Source: Mesoflavibacter sp037029465 (GTDB lineage: Bacteria > Bacteroidota > Bacteroidia > Flavobacteriales > Flavobacteriaceae). Taken from it: a DNA stretch of 64,000 nucleotides. The notes below the pieces were generated by a model that worked only from the letters and a program-made list of their open reading frames with translations, was not told the origin of the DNA and did not search any database. Numbering within the stretch: the stretch's first letter is position 1; each line of letters starts with the position of its first letter. Both the position numbers and the translations under genes were made by a program. Where the stretch lies: NCBI RefSeq assembly GCF_037029465.1, contig NZ_JAYMEM010000009.1, forward strand, positions 339,420 through 403,419, written 5' to 3'. Shown piece by piece: positions 1 to 8,578 of the stretch.

Positions 1-2127
1 GTTGACTACACGCACATCGGTACGGTATTTTTCAATTTCTTGAGCATACCAAAGCGCAAACGTATCGTTATCACCTATTGAAAATAAAATACCGTTTTCG
101 TCACAAGAATCTAGGTATTTTTTAGCCATAGTTAAAGCTGTATATTTTCCTGATCGGTCATGGTCATCCCAGTTTTGAGTAGCCATAATTAATGGAACTA
201 ATGCTAAACAAACTACAGTTACTATTGGAGCTAATATTTTACCAGAAAGGTATTTTTTTAGCATATCAAAAATGGCATATACGCCAAACCCAATCCAAAT
301 GGCAAACACATAAAAACTACCAACTACAGAGTAGTCACGTTCTCTAGGTTCAAAAGGTCTAACGTTAGTGTATACTTGAATTGCTAATCCTGTAAAAAGG
401 AAAAATACCAACATGACCCAAAATAGTTTTTTGTCTTTGTTGAATAGATAAAATAAACCAATTAACCCTAAGATAAACGGAAGGAAATAATAGGTGTTTC
501 TAGCCTTGTTGTTTTTTACATCACTTGGTAGATTATCTTGAGATTGCCCTAAATGTAGCTCGTCAATAAATTGAATACCACTAATCCAATTACCGTGTTG
601 GTCTAATTTACCTTGAATATCATCTTGTCTTCCAACAAAGTTCCACATAAAGTAGCGCCAATACATATAACCTAATTGGTATTCAAACATAAAGGCTAAA
701 TTATCTCCAAACGAAGGTTTTTCAACATCTAAAAACTGTCCAAATTGCTTTAAGAAATTATGATAATCTTCGTAATCAATTCTACTCTTAACTACATCGT
801 TTTTAAAGTCTAAAATAGATTGTTCTAATCTAGGTTCACCTTGATATGCTGGTTTTATTCTAAAATCTAAAAAGCCTGTAAAAAGCATATAGTTTTCTGC
901 GTTTTCTGTACTCCACATACGAGGCAATACAGCAGCGTGTTCTGAATTATAGTTTTGTTTAGCGCGTTTATAATCGTTAACTATAATGTATTTTCCAGAA
1001 GTTTCGTCTTTTTCATATTTTGGTTTATCATCAACATAAGGCTCGTTTTCATCTAAACCAGAATATTGATCGGTAAATAATGGTCCATAAAACAAATGTG
1101 TTTCAGGGTATTGTTCTAAGTTGTAGTAGGCTAAAAGTTCTCTCGCACTTGATGGATTATTCTCGTTAATAACCACATTGGCATTAGCACGAATAGGTAG
1201 CATTAACCAAGATGAAGAGCCAATTAAGATGAATAATAGGCAAAGAATACCTGTATTAACATCGTAAAGTTTTTTAGCTCTTGTGTATTTTAAACCATAA
1301 TAAAAAGAAGCGACTAATAAAATACCAGCAATGATAGATCCTGAGTTAAAAGGCAAACCTATTTGGTTTACAAAAAACAACTCTAAAGCACTAAAATATC
1401 TTAGTACGTTAGGAAACATTAATTTGAATACAAAAAGAAGTACTGCAACAGAAACTACATTAGCAATGATGAAATTTTTAACTGTAATTTCTTTGTAGTT
1501 TTTAAAGTAATAAATTAATCCAATTGCAGGAATGGTTAATAATCCCATAAAGTGAATACCAAAGGATAACCCAATTACAAAAGCAATTAAAATTAACCAA
1601 CGGTTACCACGTGGTTTATGCATGTCTTTTTCCCAACGTAAACCTAGATAGAACATTATAGACATGATTAATGTAGCCATAGCATACACTTCTGTTTCTA
1701 CAGCATTAAACCAAAAAGAGTCTGTAAATGTAAATGCTAAAGAACCAACTAAAGCGCTTCCTAAAACAGTAATTTGTTGTCCGCTTTTAAGTGTTTTACC
1801 TTCTCCTAAAATCTTTTCTAAGATTAAAACAATGGTCCAAAACATAAATAGAATAGTAAATGCACTAGAAACAGCACTCATCATATTCATTAAAAGTCCA
1901 ATTTGACTTGGGCTTAAAGCAAAAACAGAAAATACAGCACCAAGCATTTGATAAAGCGGTGCTCCTGGTGGGTGACCAACTTGTAATTTTGAAGCTGTTA
2001 AAATATACTCACCAGCATCCCAAAAACTAACGGTAGGCTCTACGGTTAGCGAATAAGTGATTAATGCAATTAAAAAAGCGAACCAACCTAAAATAAGGTT
2101 CCATTTTTTAAAACTTAAGGACATCAT
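1..2127 (-). CDS. DUF2723 multi-pass membrane protein, truncated by the window edge
   Basis: The minus strand is open from an ATG pair at 2127/2124 to base 1, giving 709 codons without a stop; the C-terminus lies outside the window. The protein opens MMSLSFKKWNLILGW and carries the early motif WDAGEYILTASKLQVGHPPG, which I recognise as the conserved start of the DUF2723 family (large Bacteroidota membrane proteins resembling protein O-mannosyltransferases of the GT-C fold). Many hydrophobic segments alternate with a long soluble loop around residues 330-490. By analogy to GT-C enzymes the acidic D/E pair near the N-terminus could be catalytic, but substrate and reaction are unknown. It stands alone upstream of tRNA-Gln, which is on the opposite strand. 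Confidence 0.85.
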   Translation of the reverse strand, partial: MMSLSFKKWNLILGWFAFLIALITYSLTVEPTVSFWDAGEYILTASKLQVGHPPGAPLYQMLGAVFSVFALSPSQIGLLMNMMSAVSSAFTILFMFWTIVLILEKILGEGKTLKSGQQITVLGSALVGSLAFTFTDSFWFNAVETEVYAMATLIMSIMFYLGLRWEKDMHKPRGNRWLILIAFVIGLSFGIHFMGLLTIPAIGLIYYFKNYKEITVKNFIIANVVSVAVLLFVFKLMFPNVLRYFSALELFFVNQIGLPFNSGSIIAGILLVASFYYGLKYTRAKKLYDVNTGILCLLFILIGSSSWLMLPIRANANVVINENNPSSARELLAYYNLEQYPETHLFYGPLFTDQYSGLDENEPYVDDKPKYEKDETSGKYIIVNDYKRAKQNYNSEHAAVLPRMWSTENAENYMLFTGFLDFRIKPAYQGEPRLEQSILDFKNDVVKSRIDYEDYHNFLKQFGQFLDVEKPSFGDNLAFMFEYQLGYMYWRYFMWNFVGRQDDIQGKLDQHGNWISGIQFIDELHLGQSQDNLPSDVKNNKARNTYYFLPFILGLIGLFYLFNKDKKLFWVMLVFFLFTGLAIQVYTNVRPFEPRERDYSVVGSFYVFAIWIGFGVYAIFDMLKKYLSGKILAPIVTVVCLALVPLIMATQNWDDHDRSGKYTALTMAKKYLDSCDENGILFSIGDNDTFALWYAQEIEKYRTDVRVVN

Positions 2128-2229
2128 ATGTTTCTGTTTGTTTACGTGGGCGAATTTAGTAATTATTATGTTATAAGGAAGGTTTTTAAGTTAACGTTAA
2201 GTTTTTAATGATATTTTCTTTAAAAAATA

Positions 2230-2260
2230 TTTGTACAAATAAAAGAATATTTTAAATTTG
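2230..2260 (+). promoter_or_regulatory. Bacteroidota-type promoter of tRNA-Gln
   Basis: TTTG at 2230-2233 and TAAATTTG at 2253-2260 are separated by 19 bases, matching the Bacteroidota -33/-7 consensus. Transcription would start near 2264, about 15 bases before the mature tRNA. Confidence 0.6.
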
Positions 2261-2278
2261 CACGCTCAATAAGGTTAT

Positions 2279-2350
2279 TGGCCTATGGTGTAACTGGCAA
2301 CACGTCTGGTTTTGGTCCAGAAGAGTCTAGGTTCGAGCCCTAGTAGGCCA
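2279..2350 (+). tRNA. tRNA-Gln (anticodon TTG)
   Basis: A 72-base cloverleaf with a perfect seven-pair acceptor stem (TGGCCTA with TAGGCCA), an anticodon stem TCTGG/CCAGA enclosing the loop TTTTGGT with anticodon TTG, and a T-arm containing GGTTCGAGCCC. The terminal CCA is not encoded. A promoter lies just upstream and a strong terminator just downstream, so it is a single-gene transcript. Confidence 0.95.
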
Positions 2351-2352
2351 AC

Positions 2353-2390
2353 AAAAAAGCTTCCTAATTTTAGGAAGCTTTTTTATTTTT
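2353..2390 (+). terminator. Rho-independent terminator after tRNA-Gln, probably bidirectional
   Basis: AAAAAAGCTTCCTA (2353-2366) pairs with TAGGAAGCTTTTTT (2371-2384) around a four-base loop and is followed by more T. The A-rich left arm means it can also stop transcription arriving from the stress-protein gene on the other strand. Confidence 0.85.
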
Positions 2391-2404
2391 AGTCGTTTTT
2401 GTGA

Positions 2405-3229
2405 TTAAATCTTAAAGGTGATAACAGGTCTATTGGCATGATTAACTAAGTCTTCACTAATGCTTCCGTTAAAGAAATGAGCAATACCTTGTCTTCCATG
2501 CGTGCTAATACCTATTAAATCTGCATTGATGATTTTTGAGAAGTTTAAAATTCCTTTTTCAACAGTTTCATCATTATAGATGTTTATAGTGTAGTTGTTG
2601 TGATCTTGTCCTTCAATAAAATCAAAAATTCTAACTTTAGAAGTAGCTGTAGTTACAAAATTGCTAGGTGTATTTACATACAATAAGTGAATTTTAGCAT
2701 CAAAAAGTTTAGCTAGTTTTACGGCTTGAGCATAGGTTTCTTTATTGTCGTTTTTAAAATCTGAAGCAAACACAAATTCTTTAATATCAAAATGTTCGTG
2801 GTTGTTTTTAATGACTAATACAGGTGTGTTAGAGTGTCTTACTACCTTTTCGGCATTAGACCCAATAAAGAGTTCTTTTAAACCTTCTGCACCATGAGAG
2901 CCCATAATGATTAAATCTATATGCTCTCTTTCGCAAGTTTCAAGAATACCTTTAGTAATGTCATGAAAATCTACAGATTCTGTTACAGTAATACCTTGCA
3001 GATAATCTTTTTTTAATACACTTTCAAATTGTTTGTGTGCTAGTTTCATAAAATACATAGCTTCAGGTAAATCTGCAGGAGCGCTACCAGTATTTAGCTG
3101 TTGTATTGGTAAATCTAACATGTGTAATAGCACAATTTCAAAATTGTGTTTTTTTGCCAATTCGGCAGCAACTTTAACAGCATTTTCAGCTTCGTTAGAA
3201 AAGTCTGTTGGTACTAATATTTTTTTCAT
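2405..3229 (-). CDS. Tandem universal stress protein (UspA family)
   Basis: The 274-residue protein has two UspA folds. The first (residues about 1-142) starts KKILVPTDFSNEAENAV and ends with the nucleotide-binding signature GSHGAEGLKELFIGSNAEKV followed by SNTPVLVIK. The second (about 145-274) has EFVFASDFK and ends STHGRQGIAHFFNGS then RPVITFKI. The G-2x-G-9x-G pattern of ATP-binding Usp proteins is visible in both halves, a little degenerate in the second. It is cytoplasmic with no signal peptide. Tandem Usp proteins of this length are common in Flavobacteriia; the specific stress is unknown. Monocistronic, facing the tRNA terminator. Confidence 0.9.
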   Translation of the reverse strand: MKKILVPTDFSNEAENAVKVAAELAKKHNFEIVLLHMLDLPIQQLNTGSAPADLPEAMYFMKLAHKQFESVLKKDYLQGITVTESVDFHDITKGILETCEREHIDLIIMGSHGAEGLKELFIGSNAEKVVRHSNTPVLVIKNNHEHFDIKEFVFASDFKNDNKETYAQAVKLAKLFDAKIHLLYVNTPSNFVTTATSKVRIFDFIEGQDHNNYTINIYNDETVEKGILNFSKIINADLIGISTHGRQGIAHFFNGSISEDLVNHANRPVITFKI

Positions 3230-3317
3230 AAGGATGATAGTTTTTTCGGTAGAAAGTATTATAAATTTATGAATAAAAATTGATAATCAAAATATTATGT
3301 AAATCAATAAAAATGTG

Positions 3318-3325
3318 TATATTTG
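3318..3325 (+). promoter_or_regulatory. -7 promoter element of the rimP-nusA-infB operon
   Basis: TATATTTG matches the Bacteroidota -7 consensus TAnnTTTG. No convincing -33 TTTG was found. The predicted start near 3330 lies about 20 bases before the leader hairpin at 3351. Confidence 0.5.
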
Positions 3326-3350
3326 CAGCGTTGAAAGAAAAAGATTAATT

Positions 3351-3380
3351 GAGGGGACGAAAATGTCCCCTCTTTTTATA
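3351..3380 (+). terminator. Terminator-like hairpin (possible attenuator) in the rimP leader
   Basis: GAGGGGAC (3351-3358) pairs perfectly with GTCCCCTC (3365-3372) around the six-base loop gaaaat and is followed directly by TTTTT. It sits between the predicted operon promoter and the rimP ATG at 3388, so it would end most transcripts as RNAs of about 45 bases unless read through. The position in front of nusA, a termination/antitermination factor, suggests autoregulation by attenuation. Confidence 0.65.
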
Positions 3381-3387
3381 CTTACAA

Positions 3388-3849
3388 ATGTTTACAGATA
3401 CAGTCAAAAATTTATTAAACACAGCATTAGAAGAACGTCAAGATTTATTCTTGATAGATTTTAAAATGTCTAACGATAACGCTATAAAAATTACTATTGA
3501 TGGTGATAAAGGTGTTATGGTAGAAGATTGTATTTTTATTAGTCGCGCAATAGAGCATAATATAGATAGAGAAGAGTATGATTTTTCTTTAGATGTAATG
3601 TCTGCAGGAGCAACGTCTCCGTTTAAATTGCCAAGACAATTTGCTAAACATGTAGGAAGAACACTTGAAGTTAAGACCGAAAACGGTAAGGTTGAAGGGA
3701 AATTAACGTCTACCTCTGATGAGGGAATAACTTTAGAGTGGAAAGCAAGAGAACCTAAACCAGTTGGTAAAGGAAAAGTAACAGTTCAAAAAAAAGAAAA
3801 TATTGCTTTTAAAGATGTTTTAGAGGCTAAAGTGATTATAAAATTTTAA
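3388..3849 (+). CDS. rimP: Ribosome maturation factor RimP
   Basis: The protein starting MFTDTVKNLLNTALEE is 153 residues, the usual RimP length. A TTG at 3349 in the same frame would put the leader hairpin inside the coding region, so I chose the ATG at 3388. RimP helps late assembly of the 30S subunit. The family's N-terminal domain contains the run EDCIFISRAIEHNI and DFSLDVMSAGATSPF (the conserved D-V-S-P-G-like segment); the C-terminal part is an SH3-like barrel (about 80-153). It is first in the classical rimP-nusA-infB order, 15 bases ahead of nusA. Confidence 0.92.
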   Translation: MFTDTVKNLLNTALEERQDLFLIDFKMSNDNAIKITIDGDKGVMVEDCIFISRAIEHNIDREEYDFSLDVMSAGATSPFKLPRQFAKHVGRTLEVKTENGKVEGKLTSTSDEGITLEWKAREPKPVGKGKVTVQKKENIAFKDVLEAKVIIKF

Positions 3850-3864
3850 TTCAGTAATAGAGTT

Positions 3865-5097
3865 ATGGAGAATATAGCATTAATTGAATCTTTCTCAGAA
3901 TTCAAAGACGATAAGTTAATAGATCGTGTTACACTAATGGCTATTTTAGAAGATGTGTTTAGAAACGCATTAAAGAAGAAATTTGGAGATGACGATAATT
4001 TTGATATAATTATTAACCCAGATAAAGGAGATTTAGAAATTTGGAGAAACAGAATTGTTGTTGCAGATGGAGAAGTTGAAGAACCAAATCAAGAAATTTC
4101 ATTATCCGAAGCTCGTAAAATAGAACCTGACTTTGAAGTAGGTGAAGATGTATCTGAAGAAGTGAAATTAATAGACCTTGGTCGTCGCGCAATTTTAGCA
4201 TTACGCCAAAACTTAATTTCAAAAATTCACGAGCACGATAACACAAACATCTATAAGCAGTTTAAAGAATTAGAAGGCGATTTATACACAGCAGAAGTGC
4301 ACCACATACGTCACAGAGCTGTAATTTTATTAGATGATGAAGGAAATGAAATTATCCTTCCAAAAGACAAACAAATTCCATCAGATTTCTTCAGAAAAGG
4401 AGATAACGTAAGAGGAATTATTGATAGCGTAGAGCTTAAAGGAAACAAGCCAGCAATTATCATGTCAAGAACATCGCCAAAGTTCTTAGAAAAATTATTT
4501 GAATCTGAAATCCCTGAAGTATTTGACGGATTAATTACAATTAAAAACGTAGTAAGAATACCAGGAGAAAAAGCAAAAGTAGCAGTAGATTCTTATGATG
4601 ACAGAATAGATCCAGTTGGAGCTTGTGTTGGTATGAAAGGATCTCGTATCCATGGAATAGTACGTGAGTTAGGAAACGAAAATATTGACGTAATTAACTA
4701 TACAAACAATTTACAGTTGTATATTACGCGTGCATTAAGCCCAGCAAGAGTAACATCTATCAAAATAGATGAAGAAAATAAACGTGCAGAAGCCATCTTA
4801 AAACCAGAAGAAGTAAGTAAAGCAATTGGTAGAGGCGGACACAACATACGTCTAGCAGGTCAATTAACAGGTTATGAAATTGATGTGTTACGTGAAGGTG
4901 CAGAAGAAGATGTAGAATTAAGAGAATTCTCAGACGAAATCGATGAGTGGATCATAGAAGAATTCTCTAAAGTAGGTCTGGATACAGCAAAAAGTGTACT
5001 AGAACAAGACGTAGAAGATTTAATAAAAAGAACAGACCTAGAAGAAGAAACAATTTTAGATGTTATCAGAATTCTTAAGGAAGAATTCGAAGATTAA
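3865..5097 (+). CDS. nusA: Transcription termination/antitermination factor NusA
   Basis: This 410-residue protein opens with the NusA N-terminal RNA-polymerase-binding domain (residues about 1-125), followed by an S1 domain (about 130-200), and two KH domains with IPGEKAKVAVDS, GACVGMKGSRI and AIGRGGHNIRLAGQL. A short acidic C-terminus with a helix-hairpin-helix-like segment (DLIKRTDLEEETILDVIR) follows; the two full AR repeats of E. coli NusA are absent, as is common outside Proteobacteria. NusA modulates pausing, termination and antitermination. Middle gene of the operon, with short gaps on both sides. It is the most likely effector of the leader hairpin at 3351. Confidence 0.97.
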   Translation: MENIALIESFSEFKDDKLIDRVTLMAILEDVFRNALKKKFGDDDNFDIIINPDKGDLEIWRNRIVVADGEVEEPNQEISLSEARKIEPDFEVGEDVSEEVKLIDLGRRAILALRQNLISKIHEHDNTNIYKQFKELEGDLYTAEVHHIRHRAVILLDDEGNEIILPKDKQIPSDFFRKGDNVRGIIDSVELKGNKPAIIMSRTSPKFLEKLFESEIPEVFDGLITIKNVVRIPGEKAKVAVDSYDDRIDPVGACVGMKGSRIHGIVRELGNENIDVINYTNNLQLYITRALSPARVTSIKIDEENKRAEAILKPEEVSKAIGRGGHNIRLAGQLTGYEIDVLREGAEEDVELREFSDEIDEWIIEEFSKVGLDTAKSVLEQDVEDLIKRTDLEEETILDVIRILKEEFED

Positions 5098-5133
5098 CAT
5101 ATATTTGAAAAAAAACAAGGTTAAAGGCAATTT

Positions 5134-7893
5134 ATGGCTGAAACAATTAGATTAAATAAAGTATTACGCGAGCTTAACATCTCACTAGATCGTGCTGTAG
5201 AATTTTTAGATTCTAAAGGTGTCGAAATAGAGAAGCGTCCTACTACAAAAATTTCGCAAGAAACTTACAATATTCTTTCTGACGAATTTGAGACCGATGC
5301 AAACAAAAAAATGAAGTCTCAAAAAGTTAATGAAGAAAAGAATAAAGAAAAGGAAGAGCTTAGGCTACAGCGCGAAAAAGAACTAGAGGAAAAGCAAAAA
5401 GCAGAAGAAGCAGCTAAGGCAGAAGCACTTAAAAAAGAGCAAGAAGTCGTAAAAGCTTCTAAAACGCTTTCAGGACCTAAAACTGTTGGTAAAATAGATT
5501 TAGATCAGGACAAAAAAGCTAAAAAAGTAGAAGAAAAGCCGAAGGAAGAAAAAGCTACAGAAGCGCCTAAACCAGTAGAAAAAGAAGTTTCTAAAAAAGA
5601 AGAAGCTCCTAAAGAAGAAAAGCCTAAAAAAGAAGAAGTTAAAAAAGAAGCGCCTAAAAAGGTAGAGGTTAAAAAAGGAACTCCTAAAGCTGAAGAAGAA
5701 AAATCAGAACCAGCTGAAGAAACCATAAAGACGCAATACAAAAAACTTTCTGGGCCAAAAATTGCTGGAGATAAAATTGATCTTTCTCAATTTAATAAGC
5801 CAAAGAAAAAGAAAGACGATAAAAAATCATCTAACGATTCTTCTAACAAAAAGAAAAGAAGACGTATTTCTAAGCCAGGAGATAATAATAGCAACAATGC
5901 TAATTCTGGCAATAACAGAAATAATAAAAACGACAACAGGTTTAAAGGTAAAAAAGGACGTAAAAGTGCACCTGTAAAAGAAGAGCCAAGCGAAGAAGAA
6001 GTACAAAAGCAAATTCGTGAGACCTTAGAGAAACTTCAAGGAAAGTCTAACAAAGGTAAAGGCGCAAAATATAGAAGAGAAAAAAGAGAACAACACAGAG
6101 AGAAAACAGAAAAAGACTTACAAGCTGAAGAAGCAGACAGTAAAGTACTTAAAGTAACCGAGTTTGTTACAGCAAGTGAAGTTGCAACAATGATGGACGT
6201 TCCAGTAACATCTATTATCTCTGCATGTATGTCTCTTGGTATGATGGTAACAATGAATCAGCGTTTAGATGCAGAAACATTAACTATCGTAGCAGAAGAG
6301 TTTGGTTATGAAGTAGAATTTGTAACTGCAGATATTGAAGAGTCTATTGAAGAAGTAGAAGACAAACCAGAAGATTTAAAACCTCGTGCGCCAATCGTAA
6401 CAGTTATGGGTCACGTAGATCACGGTAAGACATCTTTATTAGATTACATTCGTAAAGAAAACGTAATCGCAGGTGAGTCTGGAGGAATCACACAGCACAT
6501 TGGTGCATACAGTGTAGAGCTTGAAAATGGTCAAAAAATAGCCTTTTTAGATACACCAGGTCACGAGGCCTTTACCGCAATGCGTGCTCGTGGTGCCCAA
6601 GTTACAGATATAGCAATTATTGTAGCTGCAGCGGATGATGATATTATGCCTCAAACAAAAGAAGCAATTGCTCACGCACAAGCTGCAGGAGTACCAATTG
6701 TTTTCGCAATTAACAAAATAGATAAGCCTACAGCTAACCCAGATAAGATTAAAGAAGGTTTAGCAAATATGAACTTACTTGTAGAAGATTGGGGAGGAAA
6801 AATTCAATCGCATGATATCTCTGCAAAAGTTGGTACTGGTGTAAAAGAATTATTAGAAAAAGTTTTACTTGAAGCTGAATTATTAGAGCTTAAAGCTAAT
6901 CCAAATAAACCTGCAGTTGGTACAATTGTAGAAGCGTTCTTAGATAAAGGTCGTGGTTACGTTGCAACTGTTTTAGTACAAGCAGGTACATTAAGAATTG
7001 GTGACTACGTATTAGCTGGTAAACACAGTGGTAAGATCAAGGCAATGCATGACGAAAGAGGTCATGATGTAGAAGTTGCTGGTCCATCAACACCAGTGTC
7101 TATATTAGGATTAGATGGTGCGCCACAAGCAGGTGATAAGTTTAATGTCTTTGAAGATGAGCGTGAGGCTAAGCAAATTGCAAACAAGCGTATGCAATTA
7201 CAACGTGAGCAAGATGTTAGAACAACTAAGACATTAACTTTAGATGAAATTGGTCGTCGTATTGCTTTAGGAACATTTAAAGAGTTAAATATAATTCTTA
7301 AAGGTGATGTTGATGGTTCTGTAGAAGCATTAACGGACTCATTCCAAAAGCTTTCAACTGAAGAAATTCAAGTGAAAATCTTACACAAAGGTGTAGGTGC
7401 AATTACAGAAAGTGATGTATTGTTAGCATCAGCTTCAGATGCTATCATTATTGGATTTAACGTGCGTCCGGTTGGTAATGCAAGAACAATTGCAGATCAA
7501 GAAGAAGTAGATATCAGAACTTACTCAATTATCTATGATGCTATTAACGATCTTAAAGACGCTATGGAAGGTATGTTATCTCCAGAAGTTAAAGAAGAAG
7601 TTACAGGTACTGTAGAAATTAGAGAACTGTTTAAAGTATCTAAAGTTGGTACAATTGCAGGATGTATGGTAACTAACGGTAAAATCTTAAGATCATCTCA
7701 AGTTAGAATTATTAGAGATGGAGTTGTGGTTCATACAGGTGAATTAGCTTCATTAAAACGATTTAAAGACGATGTTAAAGAAGTATCTAAAGGATACGAT
7801 TGTGGTCTTCAAATTAAAAACTACAACGACATACAAATTGGTGATGTTATAGAAGCATTCCATGAAGTAGAAGTAAAAAAGAAGTTGAAATAA
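5134..7893 (+). CDS. infB: Translation initiation factor IF-2
   Basis: A 919-residue GTPase that brings initiator tRNA to the 30S subunit. It has an IF2_N segment at the start (TIRLNKVLRELNISLDRAVEFL), a long low-complexity K/E/P-rich linker (about 50-330), a second IF2_N segment, and the GTP-binding domain with G1 GHVDHGKTS (about 425), G3 DTPGHEAF (about 473) and G4 NKID (about 526). Domains II-IV complete the protein to the C-terminus EVEVKKKLK. The linker contains several near-identical KKEEAPKEE/KPKKEEVKKEAPK blocks, typical of bacteroidotal IF-2 and probably variable between strains. It ends the operon at a strong terminator. Confidence 0.97.
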   Translation: MAETIRLNKVLRELNISLDRAVEFLDSKGVEIEKRPTTKISQETYNILSDEFETDANKKMKSQKVNEEKNKEKEELRLQREKELEEKQKAEEAAKAEALKKEQEVVKASKTLSGPKTVGKIDLDQDKKAKKVEEKPKEEKATEAPKPVEKEVSKKEEAPKEEKPKKEEVKKEAPKKVEVKKGTPKAEEEKSEPAEETIKTQYKKLSGPKIAGDKIDLSQFNKPKKKKDDKKSSNDSSNKKKRRRISKPGDNNSNNANSGNNRNNKNDNRFKGKKGRKSAPVKEEPSEEEVQKQIRETLEKLQGKSNKGKGAKYRREKREQHREKTEKDLQAEEADSKVLKVTEFVTASEVATMMDVPVTSIISACMSLGMMVTMNQRLDAETLTIVAEEFGYEVEFVTADIEESIEEVEDKPEDLKPRAPIVTVMGHVDHGKTSLLDYIRKENVIAGESGGITQHIGAYSVELENGQKIAFLDTPGHEAFTAMRARGAQVTDIAIIVAAADDDIMPQTKEAIAHAQAAGVPIVFAINKIDKPTANPDKIKEGLANMNLLVEDWGGKIQSHDISAKVGTGVKELLEKVLLEAELLELKANPNKPAVGTIVEAFLDKGRGYVATVLVQAGTLRIGDYVLAGKHSGKIKAMHDERGHDVEVAGPSTPVSILGLDGAPQAGDKFNVFEDEREAKQIANKRMQLQREQDVRTTKTLTLDEIGRRIALGTFKELNIILKGDVDGSVEALTDSFQKLSTEEIQVKILHKGVGAITESDVLLASASDAIIIGFNVRPVGNARTIADQEEVDIRTYSIIYDAINDLKDAMEGMLSPEVKEEVTGTVEIRELFKVSKVGTIAGCMVTNGKILRSSQVRIIRDGVVVHTGELASLKRFKDDVKEVSKGYDCGLQIKNYNDIQIGDVIEAFHEVEVKKKLK

Positions 7894-7910
7894 TTTTAAC
7901 TTTCAATCAT

Positions 7911-7949
7911 AAAAAAAGCGATTCAAATTTTAATTGAATCGCTTTTTTT
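7911..7949. terminator. Bidirectional terminator between infB and the SPOR gene
   Basis: GCGATTCAA (7918-7926) pairs with TTGAATCGC (7934-7942); a run of seven A before and seven T after extend the stem. It can serve both convergent genes. Confidence 0.9.
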
Positions 7950-7966
7950 ATATCTGCTTATTTCGT

Positions 7967-8365
7967 TTAATCTTTCTCTTTTTTCGGCTTAAAAATAAAA
8001 GCTGAAGGGAATTTTTTCTGAATTTCTAACAACGCTCTATCAGCCTCTAATCTGCTTCTAAATTTACCAACCCAAACCTTATAATTTGGTGTTTCGTAAA
8101 CTAATTCACTTGACCAATTACCAACAGAATTTGCAAATTTTGACTTTTCATTTTCTGCAGCAGCTAAAGAGCCAGAAAAGATTTGAATCTTATATTTGTT
8201 ATGGTTTTCGTTGTCTTTATTTAATTCTTTTTTTATCTCTATAACCTTAGTTAATTTGGCATCTTCATTAACAATAACGTTGCCATTTTGAGCAGAAATT
8301 TTACCACTAAATAACATTAATCCAGTGACTAATAATAAGGTTTTTAAGGTGTTGCTTCTTTTCAT
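7967..8365 (-). CDS. Exported SPOR-domain protein
   Basis: The 132-residue protein has an N-terminal signal peptide (MKRSNTLKTLLLVTGLMLFS, cleavage probably after SAQ) and a C-terminal SPOR domain (about 57-127: KYKIQIFSGSLAAAENEK through WVGKFRSRLEADRALLEIQK). SPOR domains bind septal peptidoglycan lacking stem peptides, so a periplasmic role in cell-wall sensing or division is inferred. The final KPKKEKD tail is basic. It is monocistronic, converges on infB and diverges from the act operon. No partner is evident. Confidence 0.85.
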   Translation of the reverse strand: MKRSNTLKTLLLVTGLMLFSGKISAQNGNVIVNEDAKLTKVIEIKKELNKDNENHNKYKIQIFSGSLAAAENEKSKFANSVGNWSSELVYETPNYKVWVGKFRSRLEADRALLEIQKKFPSAFIFKPKKEKD

Positions 8366-8383
8366 TTTTGTATTTATTTAATG

Positions 8384-8391
8384 CAAATGTA
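8384..8391 (-). promoter_or_regulatory. -7 promoter element of the SPOR gene
   Basis: Read on the minus strand these bases are TACATTTG, a full match to TAnnTTTG, 18 bases upstream of the gene's ATG. Confidence 0.5.
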
Positions 8392-8489
8392 AATCTAATA
8401 AACTTATTTCTTGTCTAATTTATTATTTAGAATTGCTCTAAATTACCAATTAACACTTCGCTAACATTTCTAAAATCGACTTTAAATAT

Positions 8490-8497
8490 TACTTTTG
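8490..8497 (+). promoter_or_regulatory. -7 promoter element of the act-cox operon
   Basis: TACTTTTG fits TAnnTTTG. It implies a start near 8501 and a leader of about 75 bases to the chosen actA ATG at 8579. A clear -33 element is not visible. Confidence 0.5.
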
Positions 8498-8578
8498 CGT
8501 AGCATTTTTTATAACTGTGTTTGTAAAATATAGATGAAAAAATCATACCAAAGTCAAGAAGTAAATTCAATATATAAT

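Noticed and set aside
3349..3387. Longer rimP reading frame from a TTG at 3349
   Set aside because: It would translate through the GC-rich leader hairpin and adds residues not found in RimP; the ATG at 3388 gives normal length.
5505..5977. Repetitive K/E/P segment in infB as a possible inserted element
   Set aside because: Low-complexity linkers at this position are usual for bacteroidotal IF-2.
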